From Branchiostoma belcheri (lineage: Eukaryota > Chordata > Leptocardii > Amphioxiformes > Branchiostomatidae), in the NCBI RefSeq assembly GCF_001625305.1, contig NW_017802491.1:14977-78976 (forward strand): a stretch of DNA of 64,000 nt. The letters run 5' to 3'. The position numbers and the translations under genes were made by a program. Each line of letters opens with the position of its first letter. Within the stretch, counting starts at the first letter, position 1. Positions 23,496 through 35,868 of the stretch are shown one piece after another. Below the pieces are notes generated by a model, which saw only the letters and a list, made by a program, of their open reading frames with translations, was not told where the DNA came from and did not search any database.

Positions 23496-26400
23496 TAGGT
23501 AGATTGATTGGTAGATTGATAGATATAGATTTGACGAACGACAAAACACATTAGAGACAATTCCAGGCATATACAGACAACTGTAAACTCATACGCGGTG
23601 ACAAGCTCGTTACTCCGGCAATATCCAGATATTGCACTGCCGTCAGGTTGCCGAAAGCATCAGGATGTAAGGCAGCGCTATCGAAAGGGTTCCTGCAGTT
23701 GAAAACGCAATACTTAATTTTTCTTTCCTTTGTCCATCGTCAAAGATGAGACGTACAAAAATCTATAACAGTATTAATAAATAGATAACCAGTATCAATA
23801 GTTTATCGACAAATAACTAAGACTCTGCATGAAAACTGGATGTAGTGCATGTCTCTAGTATAGAAGTCTCTGGGCTGAATATGAACATTACAGTTCCTAA
23901 AATGCAGCTCCGATATAAATGTATTCAAGACAACACTCACTGAATTGAATTAAAATTAGGAAGACATAGTAGAAGGTGCTCTCTCCACAATAGAACAAAA
24001 CCGTAAAGGTGTCTCCATAAGCGTAAGAATGAAATTATGTAAACCTTCTAAATGAGAGATACATGTACCTCGGAATTAAAAGCGTTGTTAGAGTTGGTAG
24101 ATTGGCGAACGCAAACGCGTTGAAGCTTTGGAACTGATTTCCTCCAAGTAGCAACGTTTGCAAAGCCGTCAACCCTGAAAAAAAGATTTTGTTACAATTA
24201 TTAAAATCGTTTGCGTCAATGTAATGTACCAATCTAATCAGATACTTGGGGGTGTAACAGTGTCAAATTTTATACCGCCTGGCCTAATGGATCCTGTGTA
24301 TCAGACACTACCATAAGTGTGCATAACTTCCAAACACCCAATATCTGCTTTGAGATTAGCAGTAAAGAAGATCGTTATGTTTTATACATATACTGACCAT
24401 GTAGACAGCATTGGCGTATTCGTTATTTTACCAAGGTTTATGTTTCATACCATGATTACACACTACACATTCCTAGCGACCTCATAACACATTACCATCT
24501 GAGGACAGATAGTCCTTGTTATCAATGTACGGTGACGGTATAGATATGATATATGCTGTGTGTACCTTGAAATGTTGCTGCAGAAATGTTCGTCAGACGG
24601 TTGCCATATAGACTAAGGAAGACAAGGTTGCCGAGATTGGCGAATGAACCATCTTCCAGTCTTTCACTTGTAATTTTATTGTCCTGTTGTAAACATAATA
24701 TAAGCTTTTGAAATGCTTAAGCAGCTGTTCAATTTCTTAGCATTAAATATTTACTTCGTTGGACAAGCCGTATACGACAGTAGTGCATGAAGAAAACGTT
24801 AAAGTTGTTACTTTTCCTTTTATTCATGCTGTAGCACATATGTTAAGCCAAATGAATGTAGTTTGTTACGTTTGATTCACGCAGCAAAGACAAGCTTACT
24901 GCGTATTAAATTAACCCTACCTAGACCGGGGGGGGGGGGCTAAAAGTGCCCGCTGCAACTTTGATGTCACCTAGCGTCTGAACGACTAGCCGTAGAACGA
25001 CCAAACTTGGTGACTTTTCCTAAAATATTGTTGGCAACAATTCTCTATCATTGGAATAAGATAATAATTTTTTGTGTTGCCATGGCAACGGGTTTCTGAC
25101 AGGCATTTTTTGCTAAATTTAGTACTTTTTGTTTCAACAATAGAATTTTATGGGTTTTATGTCAAGTTACTCATGGTTTCTAATATTAATAACATCCCAT
25201 ATAATTTTATGTAAATTTTATCATTAAATATGTATAATTTATGCTAATTTGATGACGTCATTGGCCAAAATCCAAGATGGCGGACCATATCATTAGAACA
25301 GGTATATACGGGTTATATTCATTACAATTTCATCAATACTTCCATTTCTTTTTACAAAAAAGGTTTGAATGAAGGTGTTTAGTATGTTTACAATGTATTT
25401 TAGGCTTTATCATGAAAAAAAACTATTTTTGAAAATTCAAGATTGATGATCCAAGATGGCGGATATCTTAAATATGCATGACGTCATTTTATGACGTCAC
25501 CGGTGTTGCTTTGGGCAACATAAGACTTAGTACACACTAATATTCTGTCATAAACACTTTTGGTAAAGTTATGTTGTATACCAGGGAGGTTTTCAGGGAA
25601 AAACCTATTAAGACGGTTTTGGCCAATAAAATCACATTAATGACGTCATAATCACGCCATATTACGTCATAACGACATAAAAATTGTAGATATGATAAAT
25701 TTTTACTAGTANNNNNNNNNNNNNNNNNNNNGGTCCCCCCATGTCAAAAAAAGCCCGGTCTAGGTAGGGTTAAAGGCTGTTGTTATGCCAAACATCTTTT
25801 GGCTATCTGCATTAAAGTGTCTAAACACAAAGAACTGAGAACGTCTTGAACAAAAAATAACAGAGAAAAATTCCTAATTTGAGAAGATAATAGTTAACTC
25901 CTGCGACTTACGAATAGCGTCAAAAAGTCAGTTTTGTGAGCCTTGCGAAATCCTCCCTCCTCACAGTCGTGAGACGATTCCTTGACACGTACAGCACCTT
26001 AAATAAGGACAGAATACGTTTGCCTGTAAACTGGTATCCCAAAGTCCCCAATAGACACCTTTGCAGGCTAAATAAATACAGTAGTAGAAATCTGCCTTAA
26101 ATGGGGATTTAATTGGCGAGATCAGTTGGCTGGCCAGAGAGGCTCTTTTGATCGTAGCGACTTCTCACAGACTCTGTGCAGCCAAACTGGACCCTCTATG
26201 GCCGGCCAACTCCCCAGACCAGCTACATTCTTTTTAGGCCGATTTCTACTATTTAGTCAGCGTGCAAGACTAGTTATCGTACCTCTAAATATGCACTGCT
26301 TATTCTTAAATGATAAATATCATTCAAACACAACCATGTAACATTACGAGTTTCATGACTTATAGCTAGACAGGATTCTGTGACTTTATGCTAATATTAC

Positions 26401-27881
26401 AAGATTTATAGATTCCAATGCGACAAAATACCAAAGCCTGCGATGGCTTTGGTATTTTGAGCTTTCTACATGAAGTTAATCGCTGTAAGAAATTTTATCA
26501 AATAATTAATTCTTGGTACAATTAAGTCAAACTCAACAGGCTAAGGGCCGGGAAAGTTATTGTACAATGGAGAAGTAGCATAAAAACAAACAAGTCATGT
26601 AGAAAAGAACGATGCTCACCTCCAGTCCTGTATTGTCTGTCCTATCGTCAGGAGCCAGACCGATAAAAGTGGATGCTGATATGTCCTGTAGCGAATTCGT
26701 GAACAGTGACAGTGTGTGTAGTGTGACCAGATCGCGAAACGCACCGTCTTCTACAGTGCTGATGTTGTTACTATCCAGGTATAGTGCCGTAAGATTGAAC
26801 AATCCAGAGAATGTTTTCCGTGTGATTTTGGAGATTCCGTTAGATACAAGATCCAGAAACTCCAGCGCTATGGCACCATTGAAGACCATATCTGGTAGAT
26901 TCTGTATCTTGTTGTTAGCCAAAACAAGACTCTTCAATGAGGATAGCCCCATAAATGTCTCGTTGGTCAGCCGAAGGATCTGGTTGGAATGCAGGTAGAG
27001 GACGCGTAACTTCTTGAGACCACTGAAGCTCCCATCTTTAATCGTTGAGATGTTGTTGGACGATAAGTTGAGCTCCGTAAGCAGTGGGACTCCAGTAAAC
27101 GTGCTGGTCGCTATCGATGTGAGTTTGTTTCTCTGTAAGTCCAAAATTTCCAAACTACTTGGACTATCAATCCCTGCAAACGCTTCTACAGTTTCGATGT
27201 TGTTACGATCCAGAAACAGTTTCAGAAGTTGGCTTAGTCCACGAAAAGCATCCCTGACCACTTGACTGATTTTATTCCCTCCAAGCCGAAGAATCTGAAG
27301 ATTTGGCCGCAGGCGGAAGGGAGATCTTTCAAGCGTCGTGATCGAGTTATCTTCGAGGCTTAGTTCTAACAGGTTTGGAAGTCGAGACACAGCTATCAAA
27401 GACACAGCTATCATCTGGTTGTCATTCATCAGAAAAGTTTCTGTCGAGGATGGTATCAAGTCTTCTGGTGGGAAGCCTGGGTGACCCCCGTGACTGCAAT
27501 CCATCTTGGTGCCTTTGGATCGATTTAATTTGTTTATTATTAACCATCATGATAGACAAAATCTGAATTAATTATATAATTGATAATTACATCGTGAAAA
27601 GTGTACAGTATTGTGTTAATTTGTAAAGACTTAAGTCTAAAATATACATTTTAAACAAGAAATATGAAACCAATCCTGCCAGCCATTCGTAAGTTATCTT
27701 GTTGATTCACAAACGCACAAACACTGCCTATAATATAACCTTGTGGCCAAGGTAATAAATAATTAAATGTACCTTCACAACGGCATCGCCTTGAACAGTA
27801 CTGGGCAGACACCATACTGAAGACCACAGTGAGCAGATACACACATAGCAACAGACAAGACGATAACTTCCGCGCCATCAT
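20562..27881 (-). CDS. LRR-FN3 transmembrane receptor (unit B), with a frameshift
   Basis: Eleven exons on the minus strand: 27773-27881, 26620-27512, 25912-25997, 24566-24683, 24069-24174, 23595-23692, 23138-23239, 22840-23002, 22172-22727, 21799-21991 and 20562-20764. The product would be a signal peptide, LRRNT (CSRRCRC), about 17 LRRs, LRRCT (CDCEILDLAKWLN, closed by CYNPERLKG and MSCP), a Thr/Ser/Pro-rich stalk, an FN3 domain (TAPTDVTVQNV through LLPNTPYQACV), a membrane helix (IVGLAVGIPLLLVILCL) with a KKR stop-transfer, and a tail with tyrosines in NPVY, YTRV and YINV contexts. The layout is like that of FLRT/LRFN-type adhesion receptors. Exon 2 has a 15-bp in-frame duplication relative to unit A. 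Exon 3 is 86 nt where units A and C have 87; the shift creates TGA after RLTKLTF. This may be a sequencing error in an A-run, a pseudogene lesion, or be bypassed by skipping exon 3, which keeps frame. Confidence 0.75.
20776..20875 (-). repeat. LINE 3' end fragment in a unit B intron
   Basis: On the minus strand the block ends AATAAATCAAATCAAATC, the polyadenylation-like tail of an L2/CR1-type LINE. An equal copy lies in the same intron of unit C (about 31982-32081), so it predates that duplication. Further into the intron (20955-21310) is another unassigned repeat-like segment, also shared with unit C. Confidence 0.5.
23397..23500. repeat. (TATC)n-(TA)n-(GA)n microsatellite
   Basis: Compound simple repeat in the intron between exons 6 and 7 of unit B. 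The same repeat sits at 34610-34715 in unit C, with a slightly different length. Confidence 0.95.
24915..25769. mobile_element. piggyBac-like MITE, copy 2
   Basis: TTAA (24911-24914 and 25770-25773) flanks inverted ends CCCTACCTAGACCGG and CCGGTCTAGGTAGGG. The interior matches 4187-5054 over its whole length, with a 20-N gap at 25712-25731. The matching intron of unit C (about 36300-36312) reads straight through without it, which is an empty site. It lies in the intron between exons 3 and 4 of unit B. Confidence 0.85.
26079..26265. mobile_element. small foldback element in intron 2 of unit B
   Basis: TAGTAGAAATCTGCCTTAAA at the left is the near-inverse of TTTTTAGGCCGATTTCTACT at the right, and an inner pair (AGTTGGCTGGCCAGAGAGG against CCTCTATGGCCGGCCAACT) extends the stem. 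The corresponding intron of unit C lacks the segment. Confidence 0.65.
26424..26459. repeat. perfect 15-bp stem hairpin
   Basis: CAAAATACCAAAGCC and its exact inverse GGCTTTGGTATTTTG are separated by TGCGAT. It lies in intron 2 of unit B, about 160 bp from the exon 2 donor. The matching site in unit C (36706-36742) keeps the loop but the stem has decayed. Confidence 0.8.
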
Positions 27882-27923
27882 ATTCAGCTGTTGCCAACAA
27901 ATGAACAAAGTACCAGCATATTT

Positions 27924-28167
27924 ACGTCGATGAAGGTTAGACATCCAGGTAATACGATACGCCAAAAAGCAGTTACTCGACAAGCAACTGAATATGATTT
28001 TGAAAACTTCAGACGTTTCAGCTAGTAGGTTGTGCTTTTAAACCTGCATTTCCCCTCTGGTCTCTCAGTCACTGACGAAAGCTAGTGGATACTAGCTGAA
28101 ACGTCTGACGTTTTCAAAATCATATTCAGTTGCTTGAGTAACTGCTTTTTGGCGTACCAGCATATTT
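27924..28167. mobile_element. foldback MITE upstream of receptor unit B
   Basis: The palindrome 27958-28156 has long arms: TACGCCAAAAAGCAGTTACT at the left, and at the right the inverse ending CTGCTTTTTGGCGTA, with CTGAATATGATTTTGAAAAC paired inward to GTTTTCAAAATCATATTCAG. The insert is bracketed by GTACCAGCATATTT twice (27910-27923 and 28154-28167). Unit A has a single similar copy there (AGTACCAATATATTTGTCAG), so the insertion made a duplication of about 14 bp. It lies 43 bp upstream of the start codon of unit B. Confidence 0.75.
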
Positions 28168-29212
28168 GTCAGTAAACCTTGCATCTAACAAGACCTGAGA
28201 TTTAATCAACATAATTAGTTTGCTGTTTGTTTACCTTGCACATTTGTCCTTTCCAGAGACTCAAAAAAATTATTTCCAAAGACTGTATTAAATTTACAAA
28301 TAATAGGGCATGTTATGGCTTTGATTAGTGAATTGGGTACGTACGATATGTAAACATAATACATATTAAGCAAAGCTTACTTGAACCCCTCCCCTTGCTA
28401 AAAAATGACCGTCTACCCTTCACAGTCTTCGATCACATTGAACGTAAAAGATTACATGTATAACAACCTGACTTACTTTAAAGACTATATCACAGTCATC
28501 ATATAAACTTCATATATAGACGTCTCACTGGTGCCAGTACTGTGTGTAACTTCTGTCTTACCTTTGTTGTTGTAAGCGACAGATCACATATGAAGTGGTT
28601 TGGGTTTTGGACGCCGTTTCCTGAATTAGTTCAGTCAAGCTGAAGAAGTTGTTTGACAAGTTTTGATGACGAAGGCCTTGGCAGGTTTAGCCCCCCCCCT
28701 CCCACCTTCTCACATAAGAGTGCATGTAGGTTTTGCCAGGGCTCTGGTATTTCTATTTATCGAAATATGTAAGTTGATGTATAAATGTGTTGTTGAGATA
28801 TGATCTGCAACGTCATATCTTATGAACGGTTGACAGTTGAATGTACGAGTTATTCTGCTGGATTACATGTAGTTGCCTCCCAGATAAGTACAGACATTCA
28901 GTGTGAACATTCCATGCATGTGATCGGATTCGCAGTAACTTTTATACAAATCAAGCTAAAGTTTGTTTCTTTTAAAATAAGAAAACACGGCTGTGGTATG
29001 TTGACGATATAATCTGGTCTTTCCTCCTTTCAAAAGGTAATTTTTTGTCCTTCAGGCCCTGTGCAGACACTGATGTCAAGTTCGCTCCGGGCTAGGTAAA
29101 GGACAAACGACGTGCTGCATTTTTTCGTAAAATGTCAAAGTTAAAGGCCCCCGAGACAACCAAAACACGCCGGGACACGTATTAAGTATAGTCAAGACTG
29201 AAACCGTTTTAA

Positions 29213-29868
29213 GGTCTCGGACCGGAGTTTCCCTCCGTATTTCGAGCAATTTGACACCCTCAGCCCGACGGGCTGTCATTTCTGTACTAAACGCGGGTCG
29301 GAATTTTTCACTCTTTTGGTGGAAAGGGGTGCCGTGCCGCTTATCAATACACTTGATTGATATTTTCTGCGCCCAATTTATTTAAGGGTAAATGAGGCAC
29401 ATCAAAGTACATTTTGAAAAAAAGGGTAATTTTTTTCGTCATTTTTAACCATGGCTGCATGGAAAAAACGAATTTTCCCAGGATAACGGCTTAGTACTCG
29501 AATAAGCTCAGAACCTAATGTTTCCAAAATTTGAATTTAATTAAAATCGATGCGATAAGTTTATCGCTATCTTCGATGGCCCGAACACACCCAGAACGCA
29601 TATAGAACGTACCATCCCGGCGGTCAGGCGAAAAGGCCACATAACCATCCGCGCGGACGAATACCAGGAAGTCTTCGCTGGACCACCAACATTACGCCAC
29701 CTATAAAGGCTACAACTAACAGGCTTTTCAGAAAATACAAAGATATGTACACAGATATTACGATTTCAGGGATATCGCGGCCAAAACATACCATACAAAG
29801 TCACGTTTCCGGCGATTTACTGCGCACGTACTTAGACTCTGGTCAGAATTAAACTCCGACCCGGAACC
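29213..29868. mobile_element. TTAA-flanked MITE with 20-bp TIRs
   Basis: TTAA flanks both ends (29209-29212 and 29869-29872). The ends are inverted: GGTCTCGGACCGGAGTTT and, reversed, AAACTCCGACCCGGAACC. No transposase is encoded in the 656 bp. The spacer below unit B (near 18445) lacks it, so there is an empty site. The TTAA target suggests a piggyBac-type source. Confidence 0.75.
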
Positions 29869-31351
29869 TTAAAAAGAAGGGCCTTCAGTTTTGACCTCGC
29901 GCATGCGCAGTTGGAACCCTTGACATGCTTAATATTAATTTTATCAGGCTGGTACAATCATTATATTCACACGGATATATTTGTGCTGCCAATTTACGCG
30001 AAGTAAGGAAACTACTTAAATGTGCGAAACACGAGTTCAATGTTGATATAATAGTTTCATTTTATTTTAAATAACACCACCACAAAAGCTGTTATTATGT
30101 GCACGTGTCAAAACGTGGTATAAGTATGAATTGCCGAACTTTTAATCTGTCTTGTTGAATAACGTATCCTGCTATGTTGCCAAAACAGCATCTTTGAATC
30201 AGAAAGGTTAAAACGTTGCAAAAATGCGGCTTTATTTATCAATTAAAGTGTTCAATGTTGATATAATAATTATATTTTATTTGACGTAATAACACCACCA
30301 CTAAAGTTGTTATTGTGGCTTTTTGGTCTATATGATGACGTCTTATACGTGTAGAAATATTTCAAGAGTTTCAGTATCTGCATTTCTGTATCTGTATAAC
30401 CGGTATACAGACCGGTTATTCTGCGTCTACGCGACTGTAGACACAGAACACAGTGAATGATGATGATGATGATGATGATAACCGGTATAACTACCCTTCG
30501 GCGTAACATGTCAGCTAAGTTACAGAAAGTATAAGGGTTATAAATGTATAATACACGTATATTGTAGTTAGCTTCTCGTTTGGAACATCTGTCAAGTTTT
30601 AATTAGCATAACATTACACCTAAATACGAAAGATAAAATGAGATATACATCGTGAAAACAAAATACAATATGACAATTCCCGTAATAATAATCAATCAGC
30701 ACAGATATCGTCATACAAATTGTAAAAAGTCAGCAAAGTTTTTAAAGTTTTAAAACTTATATAGATGTTTTATATACAGTCGGGCGAGAGAAAGAGATGA
30801 ATGGTGCCGTGGCCGGTTGCTTCATTCTTTCTTTTCTCTCTTTTTTCTTCCCTTAGGCCTTATGGCCTTATTTGGCCACAGCAAGGAAATTTTATGCATG
30901 ACATCCTCCACAGACTCAAAATCGAATGCGAGCGGGCGAAAAAAAAACAAGGCGGGCGGAAAAAAACAAGGTTCCTACATTTTAAAATTTCGACTCAATA
31001 ATCGTATAGATTCAGTAGGAACATCACATATACACAGCCACTATCACATATCACTGCATCAAAGTAAGAAAAAAAAACATTAAATCAGAGCCATTTCTTG
31101 CCTCCTCTCTTCATAGTTATCTGCCATCAACCTTCCAGCATGGCAACAGACATATTTGCCCATTTTCGGCATGGTGACCACTGTCAGAAGGGAACAAATT
31201 TCTTTTTTTTCTCTCTCCAAAATCAGGCGAAAATTAATGCGCGTGCTGATGTCATCCATAAAATTACTTGCTGTGGCCTAAACGACAATTACTGGTTAAT
31301 CAACACAGATATCGCTATACATATGGTAAATTTAGCAAAGTGTTTTCATAG

Positions 31352-31733
31352 GCCTGCTTTACACATAACTTTTTCAAGTCAACTAGAACTCAAGACGACT
31401 TGAGCTAGTCGACTTGAGAGAAAATTTCTCTGTGTAGAGAGAAATAATTCAACTCAAGTCGCATTCTAATCAAGACGACTTGAGTCGTATCCAAACCAGA
31501 CTTAAGTCGGCCAGCGGGGTGCTGAGTCCGCTAGCTTCGCGTGTGTAAACGGGCGAAGTCGACTTGAGTGTCTCTGCGTAGTAGTAGTCAGACAAGACCG
31601 AGCCACCAAGTCAACTTGGGGGGAGGGTGGCACAACGGGAGTGCCAAGTCGCTTTGTGGCCCCGTGTGTGAACAGAAATTTTTCAAGTCAACTTCGCTGA
31701 ATCGACTTAGAAATGGTGTGTGTAAAGCGGGCC
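31352..31733. mobile_element. TIR element with internal AAGTCGACTTGA repeats
   Basis: The ends are inverted: GCCTGCTTTACACATA at the left and TGTGTAAAGCGGGC at the right, with a CATAG duplication outside (3 to 5 bp depending on where the TIR starts). The spacer behind unit B has a single CATAG and no insert. The interior is rich in direct and inverted copies of CAAGTCGACTTGAG-like words. It lies 35 bp from the stop codon of unit C. Confidence 0.75.
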
Positions 31734-34609
31734 ATAGTTTTACTACATGCAGGCTCAAATTTATCGATTAAGCGATAACATCGATGTAAACGTCTTCCTT
31801 TGCGGATGACGATCTTGCCATTGCTCCATCCAGGCCGTCGTCGTTGACTCTCGTGTAGATGTTTTCGTTGGCGCTGTCCGCCGTGTAGACGGGGTTGTTG
31901 AAGGAGCTCGAGGAGGGCCTTCGGTTGTCACGTGGAACGGGAATGGGTGCGTCGTGATGAGGCTCATTTGCTGCACACAGATACAAAACGATTTGATTTG
32001 ATTTATTGAAATTGCAAATACATAACGAAAGTTTATTGCAAATACATGCCCGAGGGCTAATTGCAGTTACAAACAACTTAGAAAGAAAATACAATGGTAT
32101 GTGGACAATATCTACGTCTAGCATTGTACTAAATTCTACAACATACATGGTACTAGTTTTACTGGGTTTGACGTCTTCTTTTTAGGCAATGGAAGACGAA
32201 TTTACCCACTTCTTCTATAATATGTGGGTTCTTTGATTTTACTCGTGGGCCACAGGCAGCGGGGGCTGGTGTTGTGGCCCACACACAAGGCAAGCATGAA
32301 CACACGAACAAGATACACATTTAGGCATAAACAATGTAAGTAAATGAAATCACCATATCAAGAATCAACATAGATTAGAATATATCAACCTATTAATAAT
32401 ATCTATCAGTCCATTTACCACTCCAGTACAGTTCATGCGGTTCCTAGCCGCCAGAATGTTCTCGTGTCTGGGGCCACGTCTCCGGGTCGTCTGGTGCTTC
32501 TGCTGTGTGAGCAGGTGGGCCTGACACATGTTCTTAAATACACTAACGCTACGGGCCTCTTTAACAGGCTACAGGCCTCTTTATCTTCCAGGAGGTGGAT
32601 ATAGTTTAATGCGTTCCGTCATAGAATGTATTATTGACATACGATTGCATGATAAAACTATTACACCATGGTTTACGTTTCATACATTTCCTGCAACCAC
32701 ATTCTTGAATCTCGGGCATACTGGGTCAAAACCCTGTCAATTCAAGTGAAACCAGATCGCCACCTACTCCCTTTGGAACCGAAACATACAAACCAAGCAC
32801 GAATTAGCGCCACCCAAAACAATACTCCCATCCAGAAAATAGAAAATGTTATACAAAACCCCCCAAAACAATGGCCATAGCGCGACCAGAAGAAGAGATA
32901 TATCAGAACCGAAAGTTTTGCTGCAATACCACAGAGAACCGCCAGGGGGCCATAATCGTTTTGCCGACACTCAACCAAATATAATACTAACAGACAAACA
33001 AACCTGCTGAATTAAGGACGTCCCCAGCTTTGCCAAAATCCAGATATGAGCTGGTGATTCCATCCGCCCCTGGCTCCTCTTCGAATCCTGCGTTTTGGTA
33101 CTGGTTCTCCCGATCAGGGCGTACCTGGGGATCATTGTCGTTGATGCTGTTGTAGGGCGGGTCCTCAATCGTGCCAACTGCACCGGTTGTGCTGTGATTG
33201 GCTTCCTGCAATTGGAAAAAAAAGAAACTTGTCGGTATCTTGGATTTGCAGATGATCTCTATAAGGCCTAAAACCCTGCTATTAGACTTTTAGAGGCTCC
33301 ATAGAGCACTAAACAGCCAGAGTGTGAATTTCTGTTGCACACAGACTAGGAAAAATCTTTAGTTATTGCAATAAAAAGGAAATACCTGGCGTTGAGGACG
33401 TTCAGGGGTGTGGCCAGCATCTTGCTCTGTAGAGAAGGGCCCTCTCTTCTTCAGGACAATGACGATTGCCGCTACTAGGCAGAGGATGACGAGCAGCAAA
33501 GGGATGCCTACGGCCAAGCCGACTATTGTTGTAGATCTCATCTTCGTTGTAAAATGCACACAGTGGTCCAGTCCTGGCTTTCTAGGCGCATTCTTGCAAA
33601 GAACGGCCACACAGGCTTGGTAGGGCGTGTTGGGAAGAAGGTCGAATATGGCGAAGTTACGGCCATTGGGGTGAATGTCTTGTGTATTCGTCCACGACTT
33701 CTGCCCAAAAACCATTTGGTACTCAATAATGAATCCTGTCAGGTCCAAATTAATGGATTTACCGTCGTGAAACCATGAGATTTCAGCACGGGATTCCTGT
33801 ACGTTTTGCACGGTGACGTCCGTTGGGGCGGTGCATGTTCCTGGCTGTCGTGTTGTAAAGGACGACGAAGTTGGTGTTGTTGAGCTTGGTGTGGTTACAG
33901 GACGTGGAGATGTCATTACTTCAGTCGTAAGAGATGTTGGACTGTGTAGAAGATGAAGTAGTATATGTACTAAGAGAATGACAGCAAAGACCATCATTAA
34001 CGCCACCCAAAACAGAACTTCCGTCCCGGAAGTAAAAACTAGTGAACACTTACCAGGTCTGCACAGTACATTCCGTGGGCGGTGGGTCGGTTGTCGTTGG
34101 GCACGACATCTGCAAGTCTTCCTCTCGAAGGTTGCTGAGAGGACGTCCCTTCAACCGCTCTGGATTGTAGCAGGCCACTGGCTGTGACGAAGTGACATAT
34201 CGCTCAGCCTTCACATCTGCATACAAAAGAAACAAGAACTGCAATAAAACTATTGCCTTGGCGACGGATGCTTAGTATTGATTTTTTTCTAAATGTATGT
34301 TTGAATTGACTTATTGAAGAGCAAAAACAGTAAGGTTGTACATGGAAGTACCTGTTTTATTCAGCCATTTCGCTAGATCAAGTATTTCACAATCGCAGGT
34401 AAGACAGTTCCCAAATGTCACAGTTTGGAGGCAGGGTAAGTGGCGAAACACACCTGTGGGAAAAATATACGTCCCCCAGCCCCCACAAAATAATTATGCA
34501 AGAACAGACAAGGAGAATGGTGGAAAGCATTAGAAAATGGCACGAAGCTTTAGCAATTGTAAGTAATTTCACAAAGTACAATTTTACAAGATTTTACTCT
34601 GTCGCTCTC

Positions 34610-34651
34610 TCTCGACATATATATCTATATGTCTATCTATCTGTCTATCTC

Positions 34652-34713
<62 letters not shown>

Positions 34714-34715
34714 TA
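34610..34715. repeat. (TATC)n-(TA)n-(GA)n microsatellite
   Basis: Counterpart of 23397-23500 in unit C, with shorter TA and longer GA runs. Confidence 0.95.
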
Positions 34716-35657
34716 GGTAGATTGATTGGTAGATTGATAGATATAGATTTGACGAACGACAAAACACATTAGAGACAATTCCAGGCATATACAGACAACT
34801 GTAAACTCATACGCGGTGACAAGCTCGTTACTCCGGCAATATCCAGATATTGCACTGCCGTCAGGTTGCCGAAAGCATCAGGATGTAAGGCAGCGCTATC
34901 GAAAGGGTTCCTGCAGTTAAAAACGCAATAGTTAATTTTTCTTTCCTTTGTCCATCGTCAAAGATGAGACGTACAGAAATATATAACAGTATTTATAAAT
35001 AAATAAATTAAATAAACAAACAGTATCATTAGTTTATCGACAAATAACTAACTGGGCATAAAAACTGGATGCAGTGCAAGTCTCTACCATAGCAGCCTGT
35101 TGGCTGAATATGAATATGAACATTACAATTCCTAAAATGCAGCCCATATAAATTTATTCAACTTTCACTGAATTGAATTAAAATTGGGAAGACATAGTAG
35201 AAGGTGCTATCTCCACAATACAACAAAACCGTAAAGGAGTTATCATAAGCCTAATAATGAAATTATCAAAACGTTATAAACGAGAGATACATGTACCTCG
35301 GAAGTAAAAGAGTTCTTAGAGTTGGTAGATTGGCAAAAGCAAACGCGTGGAAGCTTTGGAACTGATTTCCTCCAAGTAACAATGTTTGCAAAGCCGTCAA
35401 GCCTGCAAAAACACCCGTTGTTACAATTATCAAAATCGTTTACATCAATGTAATGAAGCAATATTGAGCCATTCAATGATTTTGTACTGCCTGGCCTAAT
35501 GGATTCTTTCTATTAGACACTGTCATAAGTTTGCATAACTTCCAAACACCCAACATCTGCTTTGAGATTAGCAATAGAGAAGACCATGTAGACAGCATTG
35601 GCGTATACGCTAGTTCTCTAAGGTTTATATTTCATACCATGATTACACAGTACATTT

Positions 35658-35868
35658 GTGGGGTCGTATATATGGCGTAACGGCAGGGCATTCGGCTTAG
35701 AACCAAGAGGTCCCGGGTTCGAATCCTGCTATGTCACCAACCTTGTGCCCTTGGGAAAGGCAATTAACATGACTTTTGTCACTTCGCTTTGTGAAAATTG
35801 GTATGCCAGAATGATCATTATCATGATCGGATCGTGGGCATTAAAAGAAAAAAACCAAAAACTAAAAA
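35658..35868 (+). repeat. tRNA-derived SINE, truncated copy
   Basis: The tRNA-like head (GGCGTAACGGCAGGGCATTC, then GGTCCCGGGTTCGAATCCTG) is followed by the family body and an A-rich tail. The body is shorter than in the copy at 2893-3290. It lies in the intron between exons 4 and 5 of unit C. Unit B lacks it, and ACATT on both sides is the likely target duplication. Confidence 0.8.

Larger units (their letters stand above)
27882..31767. other. intergenic spacer between units B and C
   Basis: This is the duplicate of the spacer at 17558-20561, with its own insertions: a foldback at 27924-28167, a TTAA-flanked MITE at 29213-29868, and a TIR element at 31352-31733. It should carry the promoter of unit B; I see no core promoter motif I would trust. 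Confidence 0.6.
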
